Positions 16,887 through 24,885 of a stretch of DNA of 64,000 nt are shown here, piece after piece; position 1 is the stretch's first letter, and every line of letters begins with the position of its first letter. Origin of the DNA: Rhodanobacter glycinis (GTDB lineage: Bacteria; Pseudomonadota; Gammaproteobacteria; Xanthomonadales; Rhodanobacteraceae); contig NZ_FOSR01000005.1 in NCBI RefSeq assembly GCF_900114325.1, forward strand, positions 1-64,000, read 5' to 3'. The position numbers and the translations under genes were made by a program. The notes under the pieces are model-generated. The model was not told the DNA's origin and made no database searches. It was given only the letters and a program-made list of their open reading frames with translations.

Positions 16887-17378
16887 TCAGCCGGCGCGCA
16901 TTGCCGCCCAGTGTGCGAGCAAGCCCTCCACGCCGGCGTCGATCATGTCGAAGGCGGCAATGAAATCCTGCGTGCCGCCGTACCAGGGATCGGGCACGTC
17001 GATCGCCTCGTGGCCGTCGGCGTAGCGCATCAGCAGGTCGGCCTTGTCCGCATGCCGCGGCAACAGTTGCCTGAGTGCGCGCACATGGGTCGACGTCATG
17101 CCCAGCAGCAGGTCGAAGCGCAGGAAGTCGTCCGGCTTCACCTTGCGCGCACGATGCGGCGGCATGCTCACGCCGCGGCGGCGCAGTTCGGCCAGTGCAC
17201 GCCGGTCCGGCGGGTTGCCCAGTTCCTCGTCGCTGATCGCCGCGCTGTCCGCGTGCACGTGCATGCCGCGCGCGGCAGCCTTGTGCAGCAGCAGCGCGTG
17301 GGCCGTCGGCGAGCGACAGATGTTGCCGGTGCAGACGAACAATACCGAGGGCGGGTGCGTGTCGATGGGCATGCGCAT
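16887..17378 (-). CDS. Low-molecular-weight protein-tyrosine phosphatase
   Basis: A 163-residue cytosolic phosphatase. The P-loop VCTGNICRSP (Cys16-X5-Arg22) is at the N-terminus and the general acid Asp is in VPDPWYGG near residue 130, both diagnostic of the LMW-PTP family. In proteobacteria such enzymes either control capsule/exopolysaccharide tyrosine kinases (Wzb type) or are general. No exopolysaccharide genes are nearby, so this is likely a stand-alone housekeeping type. Convergent with the M14 gene, whose stop is 46 bp away. Confidence 0.92.
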   Translation of the reverse strand: MRMPIDTHPPSVLFVCTGNICRSPTAHALLLHKAAARGMHVHADSAAISDEELGNPPDRRALAELRRRGVSMPPHRARKVKPDDFLRFDLLLGMTSTHVRALRQLLPRHADKADLLMRYADGHEAIDVPDPWYGGTQDFIAAFDMIDAGVEGLLAHWAAMRAG

Positions 17379-17526
17379 GGAGCCGTGCTGCGGAAAACCT
17401 GCACGCTAGCAGCAAGCCAGGGTTTTCTCGAAGCCCGGTTTCCAGCGGTCACATGTGCTTGCGTGCAGTTGCCGGCACGGTTAACCTGCGCATCCCGTTC
17501 ACCCAGCCAGAAGGAGGAATACAGCC

Positions 17527-17571
17527 ATGAATGTTGTAGCAGCCACCTCCGCCGGGTCGACGCGCGCCTGA
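17527..17571 (+). CDS. 14-residue open frame with perfect Shine-Dalgarno (possible leader peptide)
   Basis: ATG 17527 follows AAGGAGGAA (17511-17519) by 7 nt, the strongest ribosome binding site in this part of the window. The frame reads MNVVAATSAGSTRA and stops. A stem-loop GCCAGC-TTCAT-GCTGGC (17579-17595) follows immediately, before the RsgA-like gene at 17682. The layout resembles a translated leader with an attenuation or stalling structure. It could also be the 5' stump of a gene that has since been frameshifted. Confidence 0.4.
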   Translation: MNVVAATSAGSTRA

Positions 17572-17578
17572 TCGCTCT

Positions 17579-17595
17579 GCCAGCTTCATGCTGGC
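17579..17595 (+). promoter_or_regulatory. Stem-loop after the short leader frame
   Basis: GCCAGC (17579-17584) pairs with GCTGGC (17590-17595) around TTCAT. It begins 8 nt after the leader's stop codon and is within the untranslated stretch before the RsgA-like gene. There is no T-tract, so it is not a standard terminator. Confidence 0.4.
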
Positions 17596-17681
17596 GCGCT
17601 TCCTCAAGTTTGTCTCGCACCCCGGCGCCTTGTGCGGCCATGCATTGGCCGTCGCTTCACCGTCTGCATCCGGGTGTTTTC

Positions 17682-18515
17682 ATGCCTTTTCCGATATGTT
17701 CCCTCCACCAGCTTGGCTGGCAGCCGCGCTATGCGCACGATCTGAACCTGGACGATTTCGAGGCCGGCTACCCGGCGCGGGTGGTAGCCGAGTACGGCGA
17801 CCACTTCGTGGTGGCGTCCTCGTGCGGACGGCAGGACATGCCACGGCCACGGCATTCGCCCGGTGGCGAGATGCACGTGATCATCGGCGACTGGCTGTTG
17901 CTTGAACACCACAGTGGCCGCCTGCTGCGCGTACTGCCACGCCAGTCCCTGTTCGCCCATGCGTTGCTTGGCGATGCAGGCCCTGGTAATCCGGTGGTAG
18001 CGAACCTCGACACATTGTTCGTGGTCACTTCGTGCGATGAGGATTTCAATGTGACGCGCGTGGAACGCCATCTCGCGCGGGCGTTCGCCGCGGCCGTGAC
18101 TCCGGTGGTGGTGATGACCAAGGCCGATCGCTGTCCCGATGCATCGGCCTGGCTGGCCACCGCGCAACGCCTGTTGCCCCAGGCGTGCGTGGTGCTGGTG
18201 AATGCCACCGTGCCGGCGAGCGTGGCCCAGCTCGATGCATGGCTGGTGCCGGGCAACACCTTGGCGATGGTCGGGTCGCCTGGCGTGGGCAAGGCGGCAT
18301 TGATGCGCCACTGGCTTGACGATGCGACTGCGGCACTCCCGCAGCAGACGGCCCGGCAACGACACGCAGGTGTCGCGGCGTCGATGCTTTCCACCCGTTC
18401 GGGCGCATGGATCATCGACACCCTTGCCATGCACGCGCTTTGCCGGGCCGTGGATGCGCCCATGCAAACGGATGCGGCCGGTCTTGTCACGATGCGGGCC
18501 ATGGATCGATGCTGA
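17682..18515 (+). CDS. Degenerate, truncated RsgA-like circularly permuted GTPase
   Basis: A 277-residue protein with clear RsgA (YjeQ) order: OB-like N-terminus (LGWQPRYAHDLNLDDF, GYPARVVAEYGDHF, IIGDWLLLEH), G4 motif MTKAD (residues 145-149), then the P-loop GSPGVGKAAL (198-207). Three features are abnormal. Ser/Thr after the P-loop Lys is Ala205-Ala206, the usual GRHTTT switch reads RQRHAGVAA, and the G3 DTPGM reads DTLAM. The C-terminal zinc-binding domain (CxxC-type cluster) that follows in RsgA is absent; the protein ends about 20 residues after G3. RsgA matures the 30S subunit using GTP; this copy almost certainly cannot hydrolyse GTP normally. It is a decayed paralogue or a repurposed protein. 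Upstream in-frame ATG at 17640 is also possible. Confidence 0.75.
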   Translation: MPFPICSLHQLGWQPRYAHDLNLDDFEAGYPARVVAEYGDHFVVASSCGRQDMPRPRHSPGGEMHVIIGDWLLLEHHSGRLLRVLPRQSLFAHALLGDAGPGNPVVANLDTLFVVTSCDEDFNVTRVERHLARAFAAAVTPVVVMTKADRCPDASAWLATAQRLLPQACVVLVNATVPASVAQLDAWLVPGNTLAMVGSPGVGKAALMRHWLDDATAALPQQTARQRHAGVAASMLSTRSGAWIIDTLAMHALCRAVDAPMQTDAAGLVTMRAMDRC

Positions 18516-18589
18516 ATGGTGATGCCGGGTGTGAACGTTTCTTCCATATTTGCGCCCTGCATGCGTGCGACCGCCTGCGTGCGTCGTAT

Positions 18590-18759
18590 CCTAGGAGCTT
18601 GGGCGGCAGAAATCTTCCGGGCTGCAAAAGTGTCTGCGTGGTCCATATTTCCGTCGATTCTTGGCCCATAGAACCACTATGGGCCGGCTAATCGTCGAAA
18701 ATCTGTCTTCACGCAGCCACTTTTTCGCCTCGAAAGTTTCTACCGCCCACGCTCCTAGG
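18590..18759. repeat. 170-bp imperfect palindrome (MITE-like hairpin element)
   Basis: The element is bounded by CCTAGG at both ends (18590-18595 and 18754-18759). Its two ~83-bp halves are inverted copies with roughly 70-75% identity along their whole length, and the centre is a perfect hairpin GGCCCATAG-AACCA-CTATGGGCC (18663-18685). As RNA or single-stranded DNA it would form one long hairpin. It carries no open frame, sits between the RsgA-like and YciI genes, and looks like a non-autonomous mobile palindrome. Confidence 0.8.
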
Positions 18760-18833
18760 GGGCCCTCGGCGATTCTGTCGAGGCATTGCGGAGTATCGGG
18801 CAGAACGCTTTTCGTGCGAGGCAGGCAGACACC

Positions 18834-19214
18834 ATGAAATTCCTGATGATGATCTACGTCGACGACAGTTTGCTGGAGGCGCTGCCTGCGGGTGAATTCG
18901 ACACACGCATGCGCGGTTGCCTGGCGCATGCCGACGAGTTGCGCGGGCAGGGGCAATTGCACGATTCGCAGCAACTGGAGCCGGCGTCCACTGCGCGGTC
19001 CGTGCGCGTGCGCGGCGAACGCACCCAAATCACCGACGGGCCGTTCGCCGAGACCAAGGAATACCTGGCCGGCTTCAACCTGATCGAGGCGGCGGACATG
19101 GACGAAGCGATGCGCATGGCGCTGGAATTTCCGTGGGCACGCACCGGCTGCATCGAACTGCGGCCGATACGCGACATGGATGCGGTGCGCCAGCGCGTGG
19201 GCGCAGCCAGGTAA
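18834..19214 (+). CDS. YciI-like (YCII domain) protein
   Basis: A 126-residue protein starting MKFLMMIYVDDSLLEALP, with DTRMRGCLAHADELRGQGQL, TQITDGPFAETKEYLAGFNLI and EFPWARTGCIELRPI. This is the pattern of the YCII-related 'DGPFAETKE' subfamily, usually encoded next to ECF sigma factors of the SigJ/ECF41 type. No such sigma gene is adjacent here. The family has a ferredoxin-like fold with a putative His/Asp active site; its biochemical role is unclear. The start was placed at the conserved MKFLM; in-frame sequence extends to 18786. Confidence 0.88.
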   Translation: MKFLMMIYVDDSLLEALPAGEFDTRMRGCLAHADELRGQGQLHDSQQLEPASTARSVRVRGERTQITDGPFAETKEYLAGFNLIEAADMDEAMRMALEFPWARTGCIELRPIRDMDAVRQRVGAAR

Positions 19215-19231
19215 CGACTCGCTGCAGGCGC

Positions 19232-19789
19232 TCAGCGCGTGCGCGGTCGCCGCGGACCGGGCGCGGATTGCCGGCCTTGCGTGGCGTCGATGGCGTCGAT
19301 CCAGCCGGCGCGCGATTGCGGGAACGCATCGGCGTAGGGCACGTACGGTTTGATGTCGAGGATCGGCGTGCCGTCGAGCAGGTCCATGCCGCGCGCGCGC
19401 AGTGCACGCTCTTCCACCGCCACCAGTTCCACGGCGGACAGGCCGATGGCGTTGGGCCGGTGCGGTGAACGCGTGGCCAGCACGCTGCGCTTGCCGCCAC
19501 CGCGCGGCGGTTTCACTTCGGCCTTCCAGCCTTCGCTGCGGTGGAAGGCGAACAGCAGCCAGATGCGCTCGAAACCGGCCAGGTCGCGGAAGGCTTCGGT
19601 CGGGATGCCGTCGACGAAAACGATCAGCGCATCGGCGGCGTGGCCGGTCTCCGTACCTTGCACCACCGTGGGTTGGTGTGGCGCATCGATGCGCCGCGCA
19701 TAGGGCGAGCGGGCGAAGGCGATGGGGTGGCAGCTGAGGGCGTCGGCGGGATCGGGCATGGTATGCGGCGGTGGTTCGGAAGCCGTCAT
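19232..19789 (-). CDS. trmO: tRNA(Thr) m6t6A37 methyltransferase TrmO (TsaA/VirR family)
   Basis: A 185-residue protein. It has the PIAFARSPYARRIDAPHQ N-terminal motif, DLAGFERIWLLFAFHRSEGW, VLATRSPHRPNAIGLSAVEL (the family's most conserved segment) and the C-terminal LDIKPYVPYADAFP. TrmO methylates N6-threonylcarbamoyladenosine at position 37 of tRNA-Thr using S-adenosylmethionine, by a beta-barrel fold unlike other methyltransferases. Start is not certain: ATGs at 19789 and 19759 both precede the conserved region and neither has a clear ribosome site. Convergent with the YciI gene, 17 bp apart. Confidence 0.9.
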   Translation of the reverse strand: MTASEPPPHTMPDPADALSCHPIAFARSPYARRIDAPHQPTVVQGTETGHAADALIVFVDGIPTEAFRDLAGFERIWLLFAFHRSEGWKAEVKPPRGGGKRSVLATRSPHRPNAIGLSAVELVAVEERALRARGMDLLDGTPILDIKPYVPYADAFPQSRAGWIDAIDATQGRQSAPGPRRPRTR

Positions 19790-19867
19790 TGTCGCAGCGT
19801 CGCGTTGCGGCATGCGTTTATCGGGCCCCACCTGCGAGTGCGGCTGTGGCGGATCGTGAGCCGGCCT

Positions 19868-20659
19868 TCAGTGTTTCGCGGCATCTGCCGTCGGCAGCGC
19901 CGATTCCACTACCATGTCCAGCACGTAGGCGCTGCTCGGGGCGCCTGCTGCCGGATGCTTGATCGCATAGCGCTTCACGCGCAACACGTTGCGCACGCCG
20001 GCGTGGTGGGTATAGCCGTCGATGGGTTGTTCCAGCGGATGCCATGGGTCGGGCGTGCCGGCTTTCAGGCCATTGCTGGCGTAGTGGCGTTCGCGCACCG
20101 ACAGGCACTGCTTGCCGGCCATGGCCTGGCTGGCGCACGGCACCGTCTGCGGCGCCACTTCCAGGAATTCGGTGGTGCCGCTGCTGCCGTAGCGGGTTTC
20201 CGGCGTGGGCTGGCCGGTGAACGACAGCGTGTCGCCAGCGGCAGTGGTCAGGTTCAATTGCGGTTGTGCGCCGGCGCGTTGCAGCTTGAACGAAAGCTCG
20301 CCGTGCAGGCGCTGGCTGGCATCGCGCTCCATCGCCATCAGCGGCTTGTCGGCGCAGAACATCATGGTGTGGGTGAGCGGGCCGATGTCGAGCTTGTTGC
20401 CGTCGACATGGTAGCTGCCGCTGATCGCGTTGCAGGCATGGCTGATGCGCATGCGGCCATCGGCGAAGTCCAGTTGCAGCGGTTTTTGCGGATGCGCGAA
20501 CAAGGCGTCGAGGCGTTGGCCGGCGTGATCGGTGGCGGCGCTCAGTTGCCAGTGATACTGGCCAAGCGTGCGTGCGGGATCAGTGGCACGAGCAGCGTGG
20601 GCGAACATCGGCAGGCAGGCCAGCACGGCCAGCGGCAGCCAGGTCAGGCGACGGGTCAT
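19868..20659 (-). CDS. META and DUF4377 domain protein (HslJ-like), exported
   Basis: A 263-residue periplasmic protein. Signal peptide residues 1-23 (LAVLACLPMFAHAARA). Residues ~30-140 form a META (HslJ-like) domain with YHWQLSAATDHAG, RMRISHACNAISGSYHVDG and MMFCADKPLMAMERDA. The last ~110 residues hold a DUF4377 domain (FLEVAPQTVPC, QCLSVRERHYA, GVRNVLRVKRY). META proteins are linked to heat shock and motility or membrane stress; the exact function is unknown. GAGGATG precedes ATG 20659. It lies 78 bp upstream of trmO on the same strand and may be co-transcribed with it. Confidence 0.85.
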   Translation of the reverse strand: MTRRLTWLPLAVLACLPMFAHAARATDPARTLGQYHWQLSAATDHAGQRLDALFAHPQKPLQLDFADGRMRISHACNAISGSYHVDGNKLDIGPLTHTMMFCADKPLMAMERDASQRLHGELSFKLQRAGAQPQLNLTTAAGDTLSFTGQPTPETRYGSSGTTEFLEVAPQTVPCASQAMAGKQCLSVRERHYASNGLKAGTPDPWHPLEQPIDGYTHHAGVRNVLRVKRYAIKHPAAGAPSSAYVLDMVVESALPTADAAKH

Positions 20660-20742
20660 GGCACATCCTCCATTCGGCGCAGGCGAACAGCATACGCTGC
20701 CAACGTTGCTGCTGGCCGAACGCGAGGTGAGCGCGACGCATG

Positions 20743-20770
20743 AAAAAAAAGCCCCCACCGAGGTGGGGGC
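20743..20770 (-). terminator. Intrinsic terminator of the TonB receptor gene
   Basis: GCCCCCACC (20751-20759) and GGTGGGGGC (20762-20770) form a perfect 9-bp GC stem; on the minus strand it is followed by eight T (20750-20743). It is positioned ~190 bp after the stop of the receptor gene at 20959. Confidence 0.9.
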
Positions 20771-20958
20771 CAGTGCGTGCCCATGGGCATGCGGGGTGCC
20801 GATGGCGACTTTTGCGGGCGGGGTTCCCGGCAGGTCGACGATCGGCGGGACGGACCGGCGGGGGCCGGTCCGGTATCGCGGGAAGCCAAGGGAGGGGAGG
20901 GGGCTTCCCGTGATGCCGCGCGGGTTGCCCCGCGCGGGTCGAACATCGGGGCTTCCGA

Positions 20959-23391
20959 TCAGAACCAGATGCCCAGGTTCACGCCGTAGGTACGCGGCGC
21001 GAGGTACTGCGAGACATAGACAAACTTGCCGTCGTTGCCGATGAACCGGGCGGCGTTGGTGCGCACCTTGTCGTTGGCGATGTTCTGCACGTACAGGCCC
21101 ACCCACCACTTGTCCTGCGGCTCCTCGTAACGCAGCGTGAAATCGCCGCGGGTATATGCCTTCTGCTGGTCGCCTTCACCCAGGTTCAACGGGCTGAGCC
21201 AGCTCATGCTTTCATGGTGCACGCTCAGGCGTGGTGTCAGGGTGCCGCCGTTGCCGAGGCGGAAATCATGTTCGTACACCGCGGTCACGTCCACGCTCGG
21301 GGCGTGTGCCAGCGTGTTGCCGGTGATGTCGATGCAGTTGCTGATGCCCGATGCAGGCGCACAGGCAGGCAAGCCGGCGTAGTCGTTGCTGCCGGCGTAG
21401 AGCAGGGTGCCGAGCTTCTTCTTCGGGATCGCGGAGAACACCAGGTCGAAGCGGTCGTTGTCGCCGATCCGCGCGGCCAGCTCGGATTCGATGCCGAATA
21501 CCTTGGTGGTGCCCTTGACGTTGGAGAAGCCCAGGCCCTGGTTGCCGTCCGGGTAGGTGATCGGCGCGGAGAGCTGGAAGTTCTTGAACCGCTCGTAGTA
21601 GATCGCGCTGTTCCAGGTGACGTGGCCGTCGAGGAACGAGAACTTCGAACCGACTTCGTAGTTGGTCAGTGTCTCGGCTGCATACGGCGTGCCACCATCC
21701 TGCAGACCGCCGGACTTGTAGCCGGTGGACACGCTGGCGTACAGCAGCCCGTGCTGGCCGACGTCGAGGTCCAGTCGGCCCAGCCAGGTGGCATGACCCT
21801 TGTTGTATTTGCCGTCGTTGTGCTGCGAGATGGCCCATGCCGGCGGTGCGGGAACGTCACCGGTGGAAATCGGCAATTGCGGCACGCTGGGGTCGTAGGC
21901 CCAGCCCCAGTTGACGCCGCCCTGGTTGGTTTTCTTGTCCTTGCTGTAACGCGCGCCGGCGGTGAAGCGCAGCGAATCGGTGATGTGCCAGGTGGCCTGC
22001 CCGAAGACGGCGTCGGACTTCACCGTTTCCTTCGGCTGGATGAACGAACCCTGCCAGTTCACGCTGCCGAGTTCGGTCCCGTGCATTTGCGGGATGTCGA
22101 AACGGATGTTGTTGTTTTCCTGCGCGTAGTACAGGCCCAGGATCCAGTCGATGGTGTGCTCGCCGCGCGACTTCAGGTCGATTTCCTGACTGCTGTTGCG
22201 GTAGTTGGACGAGTTGGTGCGGTCTTCCTGGAAGATGCCGCCACTGCTGAAACTGGTGGGCAGTACGGCGCCGGCATCCTGGTCATAGTCGCTCTTGCCG
22301 CTGTATTTGCTGTAGCCGGCCACGTAGCTGAGGGTCAGGTAGTCGCTGAGGTTCCAGTCGATGTGGCTGCGCACCGTGCTGGAGGTGCGATCGAGATACG
22401 GCGCGGTGTCGATCAGCGCCGACCAGAATTCCTGGCCGGGACGCGGATTCTGCATCAGGTTCATGCTGGGCGTGCCGCGATCACGGAAGTACTCGTACGA
22501 GAGGTTCCAGGTGAAGTCGGCATTGGGTTGCCACAACGCGCTGACGCGGGCTGCGGACTGGTTCTGCGCGCCGTACTTCTGGCCGCGGGTGATGTACAGG
22601 TTGGTGTTGATCGGCTGGAACGTCGCCGCACTGCCACCGCTGGCGATGTAGTTGGCCTGCTGCTGGGCTACCGACGGAATCTGCCCGACCGGGTTCTGGT
22701 AGTTCTCGTAACCGTCGTGCTGCTGCTGGGCCACCGCCACCCGCAGGGCGAAGGTGCTGCTGATCGGCAGGTTCACCGCGGCGCGCGTGCCGATCTGGTT
22801 GTAGTTGCCGGCACTCATTTCGGCATTGCCGTAGAAGCCGCCGGTGAGATCGGGTTTGGTGGTCACGAAGTTGATCGCGCCGACGGTGGAGTTGCGCCCC
22901 CACAAGGTGCCCTGCGGACCGCGCATCACGTCGACGTGGTCGATGTCCAGCAGCAGGCTGGCGGCGGCTTCGGCGCGTGGTGCGTAGACGCCGTCGACGA
23001 AGGTGGCCACTTCCGGATCGGCGTATTCAGTCTTGGCGCTGTCGTTGCCGATGCCGCGAAGGGTGAGCGTGATGACGCCATGGTCACCCTCGGTGGTGGC
23101 GGCCAGGCCGGGCACCATCTGGGTGATGTCCTGCACGGTCATCACGCGGCTCTTGTCCAGCGTGTCGGCGCCGATGGCGCTGATCGCGATGGGGGTTTTC
23201 TCGAGCGGAGTCGTGCGCTTGGTTGCGGTGACTTCGATCGCGCCGAGGTTCTTGATGGTCTTCTGGCCAGCCTGGGTGGCTGGCGCAGCAGGGTCCTGCT
23301 GGGCGGTCGTCGCCGGCTCGCCGGCAAGCACGTTGCCTGTCGCGAGCACAGCGAGAATGGCGCCGCAAAGCGCTGAGTAACGGTACTTCAT
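20959..23391 (-). CDS. TonB-dependent outer-membrane receptor, LacI-regulated
   Basis: An 810-residue receptor. Signal peptide (YSALCGAILAVLATGNVLA), a TonB-box-like stretch (IEVTATKR around residues 52-59), a plug domain (TVQDITQMVPGLAA, DGVYAPRAEAAASLLLDIDHVDVMRGPQGTLWGRN) and a C-terminal barrel ending in GVNLGIWF. It belongs to the large 'IROMP/ligand-unknown' class that Xanthomonadales use for plant-derived sugars. Divergent LacI-type gene, GH3 glucosidase and MFS transporter indicate import of a glucan oligosaccharide across the outer membrane. ATG 23391 has GGGAGAG 8 nt upstream, and the promoter overlaps a LacI-type operator (see 23477-23505). Confidence 0.92.
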   Translation of the reverse strand: MKYRYSALCGAILAVLATGNVLAGEPATTAQQDPAAPATQAGQKTIKNLGAIEVTATKRTTPLEKTPIAISAIGADTLDKSRVMTVQDITQMVPGLAATTEGDHGVITLTLRGIGNDSAKTEYADPEVATFVDGVYAPRAEAAASLLLDIDHVDVMRGPQGTLWGRNSTVGAINFVTTKPDLTGGFYGNAEMSAGNYNQIGTRAAVNLPISSTFALRVAVAQQQHDGYENYQNPVGQIPSVAQQQANYIASGGSAATFQPINTNLYITRGQKYGAQNQSAARVSALWQPNADFTWNLSYEYFRDRGTPSMNLMQNPRPGQEFWSALIDTAPYLDRTSSTVRSHIDWNLSDYLTLSYVAGYSKYSGKSDYDQDAGAVLPTSFSSGGIFQEDRTNSSNYRNSSQEIDLKSRGEHTIDWILGLYYAQENNNIRFDIPQMHGTELGSVNWQGSFIQPKETVKSDAVFGQATWHITDSLRFTAGARYSKDKKTNQGGVNWGWAYDPSVPQLPISTGDVPAPPAWAISQHNDGKYNKGHATWLGRLDLDVGQHGLLYASVSTGYKSGGLQDGGTPYAAETLTNYEVGSKFSFLDGHVTWNSAIYYERFKNFQLSAPITYPDGNQGLGFSNVKGTTKVFGIESELAARIGDNDRFDLVFSAIPKKKLGTLLYAGSNDYAGLPACAPASGISNCIDITGNTLAHAPSVDVTAVYEHDFRLGNGGTLTPRLSVHHESMSWLSPLNLGEGDQQKAYTRGDFTLRYEEPQDKWWVGLYVQNIANDKVRTNAARFIGNDGKFVYVSQYLAPRTYGVNLGIWF

Positions 23392-23476
23392 TTCAGGTCT
23401 CTCCCCATGGAATGAAATTGGTAATGAAACTGGTGGTGCCGATGTTGGCACGTCGGAATCAGTTGCCGACGATGCC

Positions 23477-23505
23477 GGTTTACCGCAAGATGACAGCGCT
23501 GTCAA
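23477..23505 (-). promoter_or_regulatory. Promoter of the TonB receptor gene, overlapped by the operator
   Basis: On the minus strand TTGACA (23505-23500) and TAAACC (23482-23477) are separated by 17 bp. The -35 box lies partly within the palindromic operator 23491-23504, so bound repressor would block RNA polymerase. Confidence 0.55.
23491..23504. promoter_or_regulatory. LacI-family operator O1
   Basis: TGACAGCGCTGTCA, a perfect 14-bp palindrome with the central CG typical of LacI/GalR operators. An identical copy precedes the GH3 gene (24791-24804). Confidence 0.85.
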
Positions 23506-23512
23506 TTTAAAT

Positions 23513-23526
23513 TGATAGCGCTGTCA
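23513..23526. promoter_or_regulatory. LacI-family operator O2
   Basis: TGATAGCGCTGTCA, one mismatch from O1 and centred 22 bp away (about two helical turns), which favours cooperative binding. It also overlaps a TTGATA that may be the -35 of the lacI-type gene, allowing autoregulation. Confidence 0.75.
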
Positions 23527-23717
23527 TTTTCGTCAGCGATGGCGCGGGCCGGGCGCTGAGGATATTTGGGCATAAGTCCCGGCGTCAGTGCCGGATGTCG
23601 TGGACGCGGGTGACGGCGGGCCGGCGTGAAACCCCTCGCGGCGCCGAAGGGGCCCGGCCAGCGAGGCATTGATGATCATCGGCCCGGGCAGGGCCGGCAG
23701 GACAATACGGGAGTTCC

Positions 23718-24746
23718 ATGAGGACACGCATCGAGGATGTGGCACGCCAGGCGGGGGTTTCGCCAAAGACGGTATCGCGGGTGCTCAACAACGAGCCGAA
23801 CGTGCGCGAGGCCTTGCGCGAGCGGACCCTGGCCGCGGTGAGGGCGCTGGGTTACCGGCCCAATCCGTCGGCGCGCAGCCTGGCCAGCAATCGTTCGTTC
23901 CTGATCGCGCTGCTGTACGACAACCCGTCGCCGTACTACGTGATGGAGGTGCAGAACGGCGTGCTCGATGCGTGCGACGAGCATCGCTACAGCATGATGG
24001 TGCGACCGCTGTTGTCCAGCGCGCCGGACTTCCTGGAGCGGGTGGATGCACTGGTCTCGCAGTTCCGTCCGGATGGCCTGGTGCTGACGCCGCCGATCGC
24101 CGATCACGCGAAGTTGCTGGCGCTGCTGCAGTCACGCGGCACGCCGCATGCGCGCATCTCGCCGAAGAGCCGCAGCCGGGGCGTGGGCGCCACGCTGGAC
24201 GAGCGTTCGGCGGCGCGCGAAATGGTGCGGCATCTGGTGACGTTGGGGCACCGGCGCATCGCGCACATCACCGGCCATCATTCGCACGGGGCCAGCAGCT
24301 GGCGTCTGCTGGGCTATCGCGACGGGCTGGAGCAGGCGGGGCTGCCGTTCGATCCGGCGTTGGTGGTCGAGGGCCTGTTCTCGTTCGACTCCGGCGTGGT
24401 CGCGGCGCGCCAGTTGTTCGCGCTGCGGCGTCGGCCCACGGCGGTGTTTGCCGGCAACGACGACACCGCGGCCGGCGTGATGTGGGCGGCGGCAGAGCAT
24501 GGCCTGTCGATACCGGGCGACGTATCGATCTGCGGCTTCGATGACACGCCGCTGTCGCGCCAGGTCTGGCCGGCGCTGACCACGGTATGCCAGCCCAGTC
24601 AGGACATGGGGCGCATCGCCACGCAACAGTTGTTGCGCACGATCGACAACGATGCCGAGGGCGACATGGTGTCGGTGCCGTTCACCCTGCAATTGCGTCG
24701 CTCGACCGGCGCGGCGCCGCTGCGCGCCCGTGCACGCAAGGCATGA
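23718..24746 (+). CDS. LacI family transcriptional repressor of the glucan locus
   Basis: A 342-residue regulator with an N-terminal LacI HTH and hinge: TRIEDVARQAGVSPKTVSRV, LNNEPNVREALRERT, then GYRPNPSARSLAS. The periplasmic-binding-protein-like effector domain follows (LIALLYDNPSPYYVMEVQNG to the C-terminus, with GNDDTAAGVMWAAAEHGLSIPGDVSICGFDD). It is divergent from the TonB receptor and followed by GH3 and MFS genes. Three matching palindromes in the receptor, own and GH3 promoter regions are the likely binding sites; the inducer would be a glucan breakdown product. GGGAG 5 nt before ATG. Confidence 0.93.
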   Translation: MRTRIEDVARQAGVSPKTVSRVLNNEPNVREALRERTLAAVRALGYRPNPSARSLASNRSFLIALLYDNPSPYYVMEVQNGVLDACDEHRYSMMVRPLLSSAPDFLERVDALVSQFRPDGLVLTPPIADHAKLLALLQSRGTPHARISPKSRSRGVGATLDERSAAREMVRHLVTLGHRRIAHITGHHSHGASSWRLLGYRDGLEQAGLPFDPALVVEGLFSFDSGVVAARQLFALRRRPTAVFAGNDDTAAGVMWAAAEHGLSIPGDVSICGFDDTPLSRQVWPALTTVCQPSQDMGRIATQQLLRTIDNDAEGDMVSVPFTLQLRRSTGAAPLRARARKA

Positions 24747-24789
24747 CGACATGCGGTTGGCGTCCTTCGGTGATCGATTTCCCGTCAAT

Positions 24790-24819
24790 TTGACAGCGCT
24801 GTCATTTTCTGCGAATACT
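24790..24819 (+). promoter_or_regulatory. GH3 promoter overlapped by LacI-family operator O3
   Basis: TGACAGCGCTGTCA at 24791-24804 is identical to O1. TTGACA (24790-24795) may serve as -35 box with AATACT (24814-24819) as -10 at 18 bp. Operator and -35 overlap, as at the receptor promoter. Confidence 0.75.
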
Positions 24820-24885
24820 CGATCATCACCCTTCGTATCGGCGCTCGCCTGCGCCGTCGTGCACAAGTTTGTGAGGAGAGTTGCC

